Part shown: one piece after another, positions 16,987 to 25,844 of the stretch | How the letters are laid out: every line of letters begins with the position of its first letter | Position numbering within the stretch: position 1 is the first letter of the stretch | The notes under the pieces: model-generated | The model's database searches: none | Seen by the model: only the letters and a program-made list of their open reading frames with translations | Told to the model about the DNA's origin: nothing | Assembly: GCF_039537265.1 (NCBI RefSeq) | Contig: NZ_BAABAE010000003.1 | Location: forward strand, 62,001-126,000 | Direction of reading: 5' to 3' | DNA: 64,000 nucleotides | Source: Terrimesophilobacter bigeumensis | Lineage (GTDB): Bacteria > Actinomycetota > Actinomycetes > Actinomycetales > Microbacteriaceae | Position numbers and translations under genes: made by a program

Positions 16987-18143
16987 CCCCTCCCGCAATC
17001 GGGCGCAATCACACCGACGATGTTCACCGCCACAATCTGTCCGCCATCCTGACCGTCGTGCATCGTAGTGGCGGTGTCCCCCGAGCCCGCCTCACCGAGT
17101 TGTCCGGGCTCAACCGCTCCACCGTCGCCACCCTCGTCGCCGAGCTCGTCGAAGCGCGACTCGTGGTCGAGGCGGAACCCGATGCCCGCGAGAGCGCCGG
17201 CCGTCCGAGCCGATACGTGCGGCCGGGTACGCTCCCGGTCGCCATCGCCGTCAACCCGGAGGTGGATGCGATCACCCTGGGGGTTGTCGGCCTCGGCGGC
17301 ACGGTCATCCAGCGGATGCGGCGACCGGTGGAGGACGGTTCGGATGTCGCCGGCGTCGTCGAGCAGATCGTCAGCATGATCGGTGAACTCGATCTGAGGG
17401 AGAACCGCGTCGTCGGGATCGGAGCCGCCGTTCCCGGACTCGTGCGCCGGTCGGACGGCGTGGTGCGGCTCGCCCCGCACCTGCAGTGGGTCGATGTCCC
17501 CTTCGCGCGGATGCTGGAGGATGCGACCGGGCTTCCCGTCCGTGCCGCCAATGACGCCTCCCTCGGGGCGACCGCGGAGCGCGCGTTCGGCGCGGGCATC
17601 GGGGTCGGCGATCTCGCCTACCTCAACGGCGGGGCCAGCGGAATCGGCGGTGGCATCGTGATCGCGGGGAACCCGCTCGCCGGCGCCGCGGGCTACGCCG
17701 GCGAGCTCGGCCACACCCTCGTCAACAGCGAAGGGCGCGCCTGCCATTGCGGCGCGCGGGGCTGCCTGGAGACTGAGGTCTCCCAAGCGGCGCTTCTTGC
17801 CGCGGCGGGAGCCGGAGACCTCCGCGAACTTCAGGCCGTCCTGGCGGCAGGCACGAGTCGGGCGCTCGATGCGGAGATCAATCGGCAGCGCCGCCACCTC
17901 GCGGTTGCCCTCCGCAACATCGTCAACGTGCTCAACCCCTCCCGGGTCGTGCTCGGTGGTTTCCTCGAGCTGCTCATCGGAACGGAGGACGGCAGCCTGG
18001 CGGCGCTCGTCGGCGACACTGCGCTGGGAGCGCCATTCGAGTCGGTCGAGATCCTGCCCGCCGCCTTGGGTGCGGACATCCTCATGATCGGCGCGGCCGA
18101 GCTGGCCTTCGAGCGGGTGATGGCCGATCCGCTGGGCCGGTGA
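16977..18143 (+). CDS. xylR: ROK family transcriptional regulator, XylR type
   Basis: 388 residues. A winged-helix domain (RLTELSGLNRSTVATLVAEL, about 34-53) precedes a ROK/ASKHA domain with the zinc-binding signature CHCGARGCLE. Divergence from xylA marks it as the likely xylose-responsive repressor of xylA-xylB. The ATG at 16977 has no evident Shine-Dalgarno sequence; a TACATT hexamer 10 nt upstream would give an almost leaderless mRNA. Confidence 0.88.
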   Translation: MNISPPAIGRNHTDDVHRHNLSAILTVVHRSGGVPRARLTELSGLNRSTVATLVAELVEARLVVEAEPDARESAGRPSRYVRPGTLPVAIAVNPEVDAITLGVVGLGGTVIQRMRRPVEDGSDVAGVVEQIVSMIGELDLRENRVVGIGAAVPGLVRRSDGVVRLAPHLQWVDVPFARMLEDATGLPVRAANDASLGATAERAFGAGIGVGDLAYLNGGASGIGGGIVIAGNPLAGAAGYAGELGHTLVNSEGRACHCGARGCLETEVSQAALLAAAGAGDLRELQAVLAAGTSRALDAEINRQRRHLAVALRNIVNVLNPSRVVLGGFLELLIGTEDGSLAALVGDTALGAPFESVEILPAALGADILMIGAAELAFERVMADPLGR

Positions 18144-18236
18144 CGGTAAAGTCGACACCGTACGCGCACCAGGGTCGCTTCGCGCAAGTCCGCACTTCCG
18201 CCGCGAGCAAGTCCGCGCCCGATCCTGGGAACTTCC

Positions 18237-19466
18237 TTGACCACCATCGTCCATCCCGGGGACTCCCTCTCCGGCCGCCAGCGCCTCGTTTACGTGCTCG
18301 TGCTGGGCGCGCTCACCGCGCTCGGACCGTTCACGGTCGACCTCTACCTGCCTGCCTTCCCCGCCCTCGAGCACGAGTTCGCGGTCTCGACGGCGCTCAT
18401 CCAGCTCACCCTCACGGCGACCGCGGTCGGTTTCGGTGTCGGGCAGCTCCTGGTCGGACCGTGGAGCGACCGGGTCGGGCGCCGACTGCCGCTCATCCTC
18501 GCCACCGCGCTGCATGTCGCGGCCAGTTTCGCCGTCGCGCTCGCGCCGGATGTGCTGTGGCTCGGCCTCTTCCGGGTCCTGCAGGGCATCGGGGCGGCCG
18601 CGGGCGGTGTCGTCGCGATGGCCATGGTGCGCGACCTGTTCGGCGGAATCCCGCTCGTGCGGATGCTCTCCCGCCTCGCGCTCGTCAACGGGCTCGCCCC
18701 GATCCTCGCCCCGGTCATCGGCTCGCAACTGCTGACCATTCTCGACTGGAGGGGCATCTTCTACTTCCTCGCCGCCTACGGAATCCTCGTGGTGGTCGCC
18801 ACGACGGTGTTCATCGTCGAGACCCTGCCGCCCGCGCGACGCGTCGACCGAGGTCATGCAACGGTGTGGGAGCGCTACCGGGCGATCTTCTCCGACCGGG
18901 TCTTCGTCGGGGTCGCGATCATCTCCGGAATGACCTTCTCCGGCCTCTTCGCCTACCTCTCGTCGTCGTCGTTCCTGTTCCAGCAGGTGTACGGGATGAA
19001 CCCGCAGGAGTTCGGCATCCTGTTCGCCGCGAACTCGATCGGAGTCGTCGCCGGGGTGCAGATCTCCTCGCGTCTCGCGAACTACTTCGGCCCGCAGTGG
19101 ATCCTCGCGGTCTCGACCGCCGTGCTCGTGGTGTCGGCGACCGCGATCGTGGTCGTCGACATCCTGCACCTCGGGCTCATGGCGATCCTCATCCCGCTGT
19201 GGGTGTTCATCACCGCCTGCGGATTCGGGTTCCCGCTCGTGCAGGTGCTCGCGCTCGCCAACCATCCGAAGGAGGCGGGCACAGCGGCATCCGTGCTCGG
19301 GGCGCTCAACTTCGGCCTGGCCGGGGCGATCTCGCCCATCGTCGGGGTGTTCGGGATCGATACGGCCATCCCCATGGGTGCTGTCATGGCGGTCACCGCG
19401 GTGGTCTCGGTGCTGGCCCTCTGGCTCGTGGTGCGACCATCGACCGTGCCGCCGCTCGTGCGCTAG
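18237..19466 (+). CDS. Bcr/CflA family drug-efflux MFS transporter
   Basis: 409 residues, twelve membrane segments. The first helix ends in DLYLPAFPALEHEF, the Bcr/CflA (drug:proton antiporter DHA1) signature; the cytoplasmic loop GPWSDRVGRRLPL is motif A, and RVLQGIGAAAGGVVAMAMVRD is typical for helix 4-5. Expected to export drugs or small metabolites. The TTG at 18237 is the only sensible start (GGGA 7 nt upstream); the next in-frame starts fall inside the first helix. Confidence 0.88.
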   Translation: MTTIVHPGDSLSGRQRLVYVLVLGALTALGPFTVDLYLPAFPALEHEFAVSTALIQLTLTATAVGFGVGQLLVGPWSDRVGRRLPLILATALHVAASFAVALAPDVLWLGLFRVLQGIGAAAGGVVAMAMVRDLFGGIPLVRMLSRLALVNGLAPILAPVIGSQLLTILDWRGIFYFLAAYGILVVVATTVFIVETLPPARRVDRGHATVWERYRAIFSDRVFVGVAIISGMTFSGLFAYLSSSSFLFQQVYGMNPQEFGILFAANSIGVVAGVQISSRLANYFGPQWILAVSTAVLVVSATAIVVVDILHLGLMAILIPLWVFITACGFGFPLVQVLALANHPKEAGTAASVLGALNFGLAGAISPIVGVFGIDTAIPMGAVMAVTAVVSVLALWLVVRPSTVPPLVR

Positions 19467-19467
19467 C

Positions 19468-19473
19468 TACCAT
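19468..19473 (+). promoter_or_regulatory. -10 hexamer of a leaderless promoter (PAP2 gene)
   Basis: TACCAT, then six bases, then ATG; transcription would start at or next to the start codon. Confidence 0.5.
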
Positions 19474-19479
19474 CAGACG

Positions 19480-20166
19480 ATGGATGGGCTGCCGAGTACG
19501 CGAACGTCGCGAAAGGCCACGCGCCACTGGCCATGGGTGAGCGGCCTTTCGGCGGTCGTCCTCGCCGTGCTGCTCGGGTTGCTCATCTTCGCCAGACACA
19601 ACGGACCGATCCTCGTCGACGAGGTCTGGATGGACGAGATGCTCGAGCACCGGGTCGGTTGGCTCGAGGGGCCCGCGCTCGTGCTGAACTTCGTCGGCGG
19701 CGGATGGTTCGCCCGGATCCTCGTCCCCGTGGGGACGGTCGCGGCTCTCCTGGTCGCGCGCCGACGTTGGGCAGCGGCGTACTACGCGCTCGCCGTCCTG
19801 CTGAGTGTGCTCGCCGTCCAGTCGCTCAAGGCGACCTTCGACCGTCCGAGGCCCGAGGAGATCCTTGTCGTGAGTGATGCCGGCTCCTTCCCCTCGGGCC
19901 ATGTCGCCAACGCTGCGACGCTCGCGGTCTCGCTCGCCATCATCCTCGGGCGTGCGTGGGTCTGGTACGCGGGGGCCGTCTACACGGTCGCCATGGCCCT
20001 CAGCCGCACGTATCTCGGTGCTCACTGGCTGACCGACACGGTCGGCGGCGCACTCCTCGGTGCGGGAATCGCGGTCATCGTCTGGGCGCCGCTGGCACGG
20101 CGACTGGATCGCGAGCGAGGGTCGCGGCGGGCGACGAACTCCCACGAACGCCCGCTACCTTCCTGA
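19480..20166 (+). CDS. PAP2 family membrane phosphatase
   Basis: 228 residues with about five or six membrane helices. The three phosphatidic-acid-phosphatase motifs are present in order: KATFDRPRP, the PSGH box in GSFPSGHVANAATL, and SRTYLGAHWLTDTVGG with the catalytic His. Likely dephosphorylates a lipid phosphate or undecaprenyl pyrophosphate at the membrane. The ATG at 19480 is six bases after a TACCAT hexamer, indicating a leaderless mRNA. Confidence 0.88.
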   Translation: MDGLPSTRTSRKATRHWPWVSGLSAVVLAVLLGLLIFARHNGPILVDEVWMDEMLEHRVGWLEGPALVLNFVGGGWFARILVPVGTVAALLVARRRWAAAYYALAVLLSVLAVQSLKATFDRPRPEEILVVSDAGSFPSGHVANAATLAVSLAIILGRAWVWYAGAVYTVAMALSRTYLGAHWLTDTVGGALLGAGIAVIVWAPLARRLDRERGSRRATNSHERPLPS

Positions 20167-20179
20167 GGGTGAGAGCCGC

Positions 20180-20185
20180 TAGCGT
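20180..20185 (+). promoter_or_regulatory. -10 hexamer of a leaderless promoter (saccharopine dehydrogenase-like gene)
   Basis: TAGCGT, then six bases, then the ATG at 20192. Confidence 0.5.
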
Positions 20186-20191
20186 CGATCC

Positions 20192-21457
20192 ATGAGAATC
20201 CTCCTCGTCGGCGCCGGCGGCGTCGGCAATGCGATCGCGAAGATCGCCGCCCGCCGCACCTTCTTCGAGACCATGATCGTGAGCGACTACGACCTCGCGC
20301 GAGCGGAGGCGACGGTCGCCTGGGTCGAAGCGAAGCATGGACCGCAGGGCGGGCGATTCGTTGCGGCGAGAGTCGACGCCTCGAATCCGGATGACGTGGC
20401 TGCCGTCGCGAAGGAGCATGGCGCCACCCATGTCATGAACGCGGTCGAGCCCAAGTTCGTGCCCACCATCTTCGCCGGGGCGCTCGCCGCCGGGGCGGAC
20501 TACCTCGATATGGCCATGAGCCTGTCCGAGCCGCATCCGGTGAACCCGCACGAGGAGACCGGCGTCAAGCTCGGCGACGACCAGTTCGCCCAGGCGCCCG
20601 ACTGGGAGAAGGCCGGGCGGCTCGCCCTCGTCGGTATCGGTGTCGAGCCGGGGCTCTCGGATGTCTTCGCGCGCTACGCCGTCGACCACCTGTTCGGCGA
20701 GGTCGAGGAGCTGGGCGTGCGCGACGGTGCGAACCTCGTCGTCCGCGACGAGGCCGGCAACGAGATCTTCGCACCATCCTTCAGCATCTGGACGACCATC
20801 GAGGAGTGCCTGAACCCGCCGGTGATCTGGGAGAAGGACAAGGGCTGGTATACGACGGCGCCGTTCAGCGAGCCGGAGATCTTCGACTTCCCGGAGGGCA
20901 TCGGCCCGGTCGAGTGCGTCAATGTCGAGCACGAGGAGGTGCTCCTCATGCCGCGCTGGCTGCCGGCGAAGCGCGTGACCTTCAAGTACGGGCTCGGGAA
21001 CGAGTTCATCGGCATTCTCAAGACCCTGAACCAGCTCGGCCTCGACAAGACCCAGCCGGTGCGGGTGCGTTCGGCGGATGGCCCCGTCATGGTGGCGCCG
21101 CGCGACGTCGTGGCCGCCGGGCTCCCGGACCCTGCGACGATCGGGCCTCGGATGACGGGCAAGACCTGTGCCGGAGTGTGGGTGACGGGCACGGGCAAGG
21201 ACGGCGCCCCTCGGTCGAGCTACCTCTACCACGTGAGCGACAACGAGTGGACGATGGCCGAGTACGAGAGCCAGTGCGTCGTGTGGCAGACGGCGTTGAA
21301 CCCGGTGATCGCGCTCGAGCTGCTCGCATCCGGCGTGTGGTCGGGCGCGGGCGTTCTCGGTCCGGAGGCCTTCGACGCGAAGCCGTTCCTCGACCTCATG
21401 GCGCTGCCGGAGGCCGAGGGAGGCTATGGGCAGGCGTGGGGCATCTGCGAGCAGTGA
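20192..21457 (+). CDS. Saccharopine dehydrogenase family protein
   Basis: 421 residues. An N-terminal Rossmann fold (LLVGAGGVGNAIAKIAARR) and the later VGIGVEPGLSDVFARYAVD segment match the saccharopine dehydrogenase NADP-binding and C-terminal domains. True lysine-pathway activity is not implied: actinobacterial members of this size are mostly uncharacterised oxidoreductases, some tied to carboxynorspermidine or lysine metabolism. It stands alone and is followed by a 23-bp-stem hairpin. Confidence 0.8.
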   Translation: MRILLVGAGGVGNAIAKIAARRTFFETMIVSDYDLARAEATVAWVEAKHGPQGGRFVAARVDASNPDDVAAVAKEHGATHVMNAVEPKFVPTIFAGALAAGADYLDMAMSLSEPHPVNPHEETGVKLGDDQFAQAPDWEKAGRLALVGIGVEPGLSDVFARYAVDHLFGEVEELGVRDGANLVVRDEAGNEIFAPSFSIWTTIEECLNPPVIWEKDKGWYTTAPFSEPEIFDFPEGIGPVECVNVEHEEVLLMPRWLPAKRVTFKYGLGNEFIGILKTLNQLGLDKTQPVRVRSADGPVMVAPRDVVAAGLPDPATIGPRMTGKTCAGVWVTGTGKDGAPRSSYLYHVSDNEWTMAEYESQCVVWQTALNPVIALELLASGVWSGAGVLGPEAFDAKPFLDLMALPEAEGGYGQAWGICEQ

Positions 21458-21472
21458 TCGGCGGCGAGCTGC

Positions 21473-21542
21473 GCGAGTGATGGCCGTCCGGACGAGTGTG
21501 CCCGCCCCGGCGCCATCATTCGTCCGGACGGCCATCACTCGC
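21473..21542. repeat. Long inverted repeat downstream of the saccharopine dehydrogenase-like gene
   Basis: Arms 21473-21495 and 21520-21542 are perfect 23-bp reverse complements (core ATGGCCGTCCGGACGA), with a 24-nt loop. It could act as a terminator, but the stem length and absence of a T-tract resemble the other palindromic elements at 1992, 14985 and 26009. Its arm sequence differs from theirs. Confidence 0.85.
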
Positions 21543-21629
21543 GGCGGGAGGGCCTGCAGTGGGACGGCTCGTCGGCTCCGGTGACTCCCAGCCGATCGGC
21601 GTAGCCTGCCCGCAAGTACAGCAGGATGG

Positions 21630-21971
21630 GTGAGAAGGATGTCGCGTTCCGATCGTCGGGATCCCACGCGGGTGGGCGACCAGCCCGCGCTGCGCACCTC
21701 GGGCGGTGCCGTCTGGCTCAGTGTCGGCGGGGCACTGGCCGCGCTGTCCATCGGGTTGTTGCTGGCACTCAACTCCCTCCAGCCGCCGGTCGGTCTCATA
21801 GGCGCCGCAGTCATCCTCGTGCTCTACGTCTTCATGGTGGCGGCGGTCCTCGCGATTCCCGCTCGCCGTGCAAGGCTCATGACCCTGGCCTGTCTGATGA
21901 TCGCGATCGCGGTCACGGCGCTCGTGTTCGTCCTGATTGTGAATGCCGCGGAGTGGTCGGCCGTGCGCTGA
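21630..21971 (+). CDS. Small membrane protein, unknown function
   Basis: 113 residues from the GTG at 21630 (an ATG at 21639 is an alternative, but its purine-rich site would abut the codon). A hydrophilic, Arg-rich N-terminus is followed by three hydrophobic segments (about 30-50, 55-76, 84-106). I recognise no family. It sits between the hairpin at 21473 and the HerA-like ATPase gene. Confidence 0.6.
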   Translation: MRRMSRSDRRDPTRVGDQPALRTSGGAVWLSVGGALAALSIGLLLALNSLQPPVGLIGAAVILVLYVFMVAAVLAIPARRARLMTLACLMIAIAVTALVFVLIVNAAEWSAVR

Positions 21972-21995
21972 GCTTCGAACCAGTCGACCCACGAA

Positions 21996-22001
21996 TAGGC
22001 T
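21996..22001 (+). promoter_or_regulatory. -10 hexamer of a leaderless promoter (HerA-like gene)
   Basis: TAGGCT, seven bases, then the ATG at 22009. Confidence 0.45.
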
Positions 22002-22008
22002 TGGCGCC

Positions 22009-23802
22009 ATGACGGATGCAGCGGAGCAGGTGGCGGCGGCGAAGAGAGCGCTCGAAGAGGCCCAGGCGGCGCTCGCGAAGGCCCAGGCCGCTGCTGATGC
22101 TGCCGATGCCGCTGCGGCGACTGAAGCTGCCGCATCCGAGACGGCGAAGGAGCCGGATTCCGCTAGAGGCACGGAAGACAGCATCGCCCCACCGGCGCCC
22201 CTCAAGCCTGACGCCGTCGCAACCATCAAAGCCGGTTACGCCTTCGAGGGCTCGGTCCTGGAGATCGGCGCCCTCGTCAACGGCCAGGCCGACCCGGGCG
22301 TGCAGGTGCGCATCCCGATCGGCATGCTCAACCGCCACGGGCTCGTCGCCGGCGCGACCGGCACCGGAAAGACCCGCACCCTGCAGGTTCTCGCCGAGCA
22401 GCTCTCGACGGCCGGCGTCCCGGTCTTCGCGGCCGACATCAAGGGCGATCTCACCGGGGTGTCGGCGCCTGGCCCGGCGAGCGACAAGCTCCTCGCCCGC
22501 ACCCGCGGCATCGGCCAGGACTGGGCGCCGGCGAGCTTCCCGACCGAGTACTTCAGCCTCGGCGGCGTCGGCATGGGGGTGCCGGTGCGCGCGACGATCT
22601 CCGGGTTCGGGCCGACCCTGCTCTCGAAGGTGCTCGGGCTCAACGAGACGCAGGAATCCTCGCTCGGACTCGTGTTCCACTACGCGACGAACGCCGGCCT
22701 CCCGCTCGTCGACCTCGCCGACCTGCGCGCCGTTCTCACCTGGCTCACGAACGAGGGCAAGGACGATCTGAAGAATCTCGGCGGGCTCTCCAAAGCCACC
22801 GTCGGCGTCATCCTGCGCAACCTCATCGCGTTCGGCGACCAGGGTGCAGACGTCTTCTTCGGCGAGCCGGAGATCGACACCGCCGAGTTCCTGCGCACCG
22901 CATCCGATGGCCGGGGCATCATCAGCCTGCTCGAGGTGCCGGGTGTGCGGGACAAGCCCGCGCTGTTCTCGACCTTCCTCATGTGGCTGCTCGCCGACCT
23001 TTTCAACGACCTGCCCGAGGTCGGCGACCTCGACAAGCCGAAGCTCGTGTTCTTCTTCGATGAGGCGCACCTGCTGTTCCAGGATGCGTCGAAGGACTTC
23101 CTGCTCGCGATCGTCCAGACGGTTCGCCTCATCCGTTCGAAGGGCGTCGGCATCGTCTTCGTCACGCAGACGCCGAAGGACGTTCCGGATGACGTGCTCG
23201 CCCAGCTCGGCTCGCGCATCCAGCACCAGCTTCGCGCCCACACGCCGGATGCCGCCCGCGCCCTGCGCGCGACCGTCTCGACCTACCCGATGTCGGGGTA
23301 CGACCTCGAGCAGGTGCTCACTCAGCTCGCGACCGGTGAGGCGATCGTCACGGTCATGAGCGAGACCGGTGCCCCAACGCCGGTCGCCTGGACGCGGCTG
23401 CGCGCACCGCAGGGGTCGATGGACCCCGCGTCCCCGGATGCCGTGAAGGCCGCCGTCGCCGCCTCGCCGCTGCAGGCGAAGTACGGCACGGCGATCGACC
23501 CTGAGTCGGCGCGCGAGATCCTGGCGAAGAAGCTGGCCGCAGCATCCGCCGCCGCATCAGCCCAGCGAGACGCGGCGTCCGCCCAGGACGAGGCCGCGCA
23601 GGCGCAGGCCGACTACGAGCGCATGCAGCGCGAGTGGGAGAAGACCCGCCCGAAGACGCGCAAGCCCACCACCCGCACGACGACCCGCACCTCGTCGAAG
23701 AAGGAATCGAATCCGATCTCCGACTTCATCCGGTCCAGGCAGGGCAAATCGATGATCAATACGGTCATCAAGGGCATCTTCGGGACGCTCAAGCGCCGCT
23801 GA
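22009..23802 (+). CDS. HerA-like ATPase, DUF853 family
   Basis: 597 residues. An Ala/Glu-rich coiled-coil N-terminus (1-65) is followed by a RecA-like P-loop ATPase: Walker A GATGTGKTRTL (about residue 114) and Walker B KLVFFFDEAHLLF (about 345), with VTQTPKDVPDDVLAQLGSRI as the sensor region. The C-terminus is a second Ala-rich coiled coil and a basic tail ending GIFGTLKRR. DUF853 proteins are widespread HerA/FtsK-superfamily ATPases of unknown role, possibly DNA translocation. No NurA nuclease gene is adjacent. Confidence 0.85.
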   Translation: MTDAAEQVAAAKRALEEAQAALAKAQAAADAADAAAATEAAASETAKEPDSARGTEDSIAPPAPLKPDAVATIKAGYAFEGSVLEIGALVNGQADPGVQVRIPIGMLNRHGLVAGATGTGKTRTLQVLAEQLSTAGVPVFAADIKGDLTGVSAPGPASDKLLARTRGIGQDWAPASFPTEYFSLGGVGMGVPVRATISGFGPTLLSKVLGLNETQESSLGLVFHYATNAGLPLVDLADLRAVLTWLTNEGKDDLKNLGGLSKATVGVILRNLIAFGDQGADVFFGEPEIDTAEFLRTASDGRGIISLLEVPGVRDKPALFSTFLMWLLADLFNDLPEVGDLDKPKLVFFFDEAHLLFQDASKDFLLAIVQTVRLIRSKGVGIVFVTQTPKDVPDDVLAQLGSRIQHQLRAHTPDAARALRATVSTYPMSGYDLEQVLTQLATGEAIVTVMSETGAPTPVAWTRLRAPQGSMDPASPDAVKAAVAASPLQAKYGTAIDPESAREILAKKLAAASAAASAQRDAASAQDEAAQAQADYERMQREWEKTRPKTRKPTTRTTTRTSSKKESNPISDFIRSRQGKSMINTVIKGIFGTLKRR

Positions 23803-23828
23803 GGCCCCGCTGCGACGCGGACTGAACG

Positions 23829-24530
23829 CTAGGGATGACGGGTCGCCACGTACACCGTGTTGGAAGAAACGCCGCCGGTGAGTGCGTTGTCGAAATCGAC
23901 GATGTGCGCGACGGGGTCGCTGAACACGACGCTAAGGCGGGCCATGAATTCGTCGTCGGGCGGGTCATCCGACCACAGCGCGAACACGCCACCCTCTACC
24001 AGGTGGTGGCGCACCTGCCCGAGCCCTGCCATCGTGTAGAGGTCGGAATGGCTGGGGTCGAGCTGGTGGCGTGGCGAATGGTCCACATCGAGCAGGATCG
24101 CGTCATACCGGGTGGTGGGCTTGCGCCGCATCAGAGCGAAAAAGTCGTCGAGCACGAGCGTGGTGCGGATGTCCCCCGTCAACTGCGCCGACACGGGCAA
24201 CAAGCCCCGTTCATGCCAGTCGATGACGGCGGGGAGCGCATCGATCACCTCGAGTGAACCGACCCGGGCATCCGCAAGGGCCGCGACCGCCGTGTATCCG
24301 AGACCCAGACCGCCGACCACCACGGTGAGGTTGTCGCCGCTGACCGCCGCGAGCCCCAGGTCGGCAAGCGCCACCTCCGCCACCGTGAACAGGCTCGACA
24401 TGAGAAACTCTTCGCCGAGCTTGACCTCGAACACGTCGACACCGAGGGTCGGTTCGAGCCGACGTCGCAGAGTGAGCTCACCCATGGGGGTCTCTTGCCA
24501 ATCGAGTTCCTCGAAGCGGGCAGTGGTCAT
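23829..24530 (-). CDS. Spermidine synthase-like protein
   Basis: 233 residues with the Rossmann-like fold of spermidine synthases and SAM-dependent methyltransferases: nucleotide-binding motif LTVVVGGLGLGYTAVAALAD and AILLDVDHSPRHQL. The aminopropyltransferase active-site motifs are not evident, so it is probably a divergent, uncharacterised member. It is leaderless: TAGGCT (24537-24542 on the minus strand) lies six bases before the ATG. It is the last resident gene before the tRNA-Ser island. Confidence 0.75.
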   Translation of the reverse strand: MTTARFEELDWQETPMGELTLRRRLEPTLGVDVFEVKLGEEFLMSSLFTVAEVALADLGLAAVSGDNLTVVVGGLGLGYTAVAALADARVGSLEVIDALPAVIDWHERGLLPVSAQLTGDIRTTLVLDDFFALMRRKPTTRYDAILLDVDHSPRHQLDPSHSDLYTMAGLGQVRHHLVEGGVFALWSDDPPDDEFMARLSVVFSDPVAHIVDFDNALTGGVSSNTVYVATRHP

Positions 24531-24536
24531 GGTGTG

Positions 24537-24542
24537 AGCCTA
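24537..24542 (-). promoter_or_regulatory. -10 hexamer of a leaderless promoter (spermidine synthase-like gene)
   Basis: TAGGCT on the minus strand, six bases before the ATG at 24530. Confidence 0.5.
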
Positions 24543-24568
24543 ACTAGCGCAGTCGCGACTTTGGGCAA

Positions 24569-24589
24569 GAGCGGAGAATGGGGGATTCG
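24569..24589. repeat. Distal attachment-site-like direct repeat (tRNA-Ser 3' fragment)
   Basis: 21 bp identical to 25845-25865. The match begins at GAGCGGAGAATG and stops at the T-loop (ATTCG), after which the two copies diverge. It is not part of any functional tRNA here. Confidence 0.75.
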
Positions 24590-24841
24590 TCCCCACCGAT
24601 CCGCTGCCACGCGTCGGAACTGGCGGCGTGGCCCATCCAAGGACTCGAATCCGCAGCGCCGACAATGGAAATGCGCGCCCACCGTTCGGGCGAAGGTGCA
24701 TTTCTGTTGGCGGGTTGTCTGCTAAATGCGCTTTGCCCTGCCGCTGCTGACCTGTTTGCAGGAGCATCGTACGTGATCCCAATGAAAGTCGGCAAGAATG
24801 CCAAGACTATGTGCGCCAAATGGGATTCAGTCTCTCGCTAG

Positions 24842-24847
24842 TAGGTT
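24842..24847 (+). promoter_or_regulatory. -10 hexamer of a leaderless promoter (TIR gene)
   Basis: TAGGTT, six bases, then the ATG at 24854. The island gene therefore uses the same start architecture as chromosomal genes nearby. Confidence 0.5.
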
Positions 24848-24853
24848 TACGTC

Positions 24854-25597
24854 ATGACTGAAACGAACTCGTTGGCCCGCGTGTTCATCGGCTCGTCTAT
24901 AGAAGGCCGCGAGGTTGCGCGCCACTTGCAAGTGGAGTTGGGGAACAAATGCCAGGTTGTCCGGTGGGATCAGGAAGTATTTGACCCGTCAGGATACGCG
25001 CTTGATTCTCTAGTTGCTACTGCCGCCAAGATGGACTTTGCCGTGCTCATTGCAACACCCGATGACACGATAGCGAGCCGGGGAGTTACTACGCCGACTG
25101 CACGAGACAACGTAGTTCTAGAGTTCGGGCTGTTTGTCGGCGCTATCGGCAGAGCCCGTACTTTTCTACTCGCCACTGGAGTTTTGACACTGCCGAGCGA
25201 TGTCTTTGGATTGACTCGATTGACATACCAGCGTTCGCCCGACGGAAACGAGCGAGCCGCGGTCACCAGCGCGGCACTCGAGGTCGAGCAACAGATACAG
25301 AAACAGGGCCTCCGTACACATACCGTCGCATCCCAAGACTCGGACTCCGTGCGCTCAGCCCTCGACAAAGAGCTCGCAATCTTACTCACCAACGCTACGG
25401 CGCAGGGATGGTCCGTTAGGACGGATAGCACAACTACACTTCGTCTACGTACGCCGCGAGGCAAGACAATGACGCTCACTAAAGGCCCCACCGAGGCTAC
25501 TCGTCATCAACTCCGGGAGTTCGTCGCCGAACTGAGGGCGGCAGGACTTCGGGTGAACTCCAGTATTCGGCGACCGGTGGAGGAGTCGCCCTTTTAG
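24854..25597 (+). CDS. TIR-like (CAP12/Pycsar-effector type, PF10137-like) protein with extra C-terminal domain
   Basis: 247 residues. The first ~130 match the TIR-like fold found in CBASS/Pycsar effectors and formerly called predicted nucleotide-binding protein: RVFIGSSIEGREVARHLQ (9-26), VVRWDQEVFDPSG, KMDFAVLIATPDD, ARDNVVLEFGLFVGAIGRAR (83-102), LPSDVFGLTRLTY. Glu90 in LEFGLF is the likely catalytic Glu if the protein is an NADase. After a polar linker (about 140-175) comes a ~65-residue domain (GWSVRTDSTTTLRLRTPRGK to ELRAAGLRV) that I cannot assign. No cyclase or STING-like gene is adjacent. Codon use is less GC-rich than in the neighbours, consistent with transfer. Likely an abortive-infection effector that senses its trigger directly (inference). 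Confidence 0.8.
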   Translation: MTETNSLARVFIGSSIEGREVARHLQVELGNKCQVVRWDQEVFDPSGYALDSLVATAAKMDFAVLIATPDDTIASRGVTTPTARDNVVLEFGLFVGAIGRARTFLLATGVLTLPSDVFGLTRLTYQRSPDGNERAAVTSAALEVEQQIQKQGLRTHTVASQDSDSVRSALDKELAILLTNATAQGWSVRTDSTTTLRLRTPRGKTMTLTKGPTEATRHQLREFVAELRAAGLRVNSSIRRPVEESPF

Positions 25598-25844
25598 AAG
25601 GCAGGGAGCATGTCCTCCTGTGTCGCACCCATAACGGCTGCGGCACAAGAGGACGGCGCTCCAACTCGGGCTCTACCGAGAGCACCTCGGAAGGTAGCTG
25701 CGCCTCGGCCGTGTCCCTGAGTTCAGGCATCGCGCCCGGCTGCCGCCTGGGCAGCATACTTGTAACACGGCGTGCTCAGTCTAGATAAGCGACACATTCA
25801 GGTTTCAATGTTGGTTACGAGGCCTATATCGCGAGACATCACAT

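Noticed and set aside
16947..19265. The xylA frame stays open upstream for over 2 kb on the minus strand, suggesting a giant fused protein
   Set aside because: The extension is antisense to xylR and the efflux gene, has Arg/Asp/Glu/His-rich low-complexity composition typical of antisense high-GC DNA, and xylA has its own ATG and ribosome site.
22009..23802. HerA-like ATPase as part of a HerA-based anti-phage system
   Set aside because: No nuclease (NurA, DUF4297, Sir2) gene is adjacent, and DUF853 ATPases are common chromosomal genes.
24595..24660. A second, degenerate tRNA-like sequence with a GGACTCGAATCC T-loop-like string
   Set aside because: No acceptor, D or anticodon stems could be built; only a 7-bp hairpin is supported.
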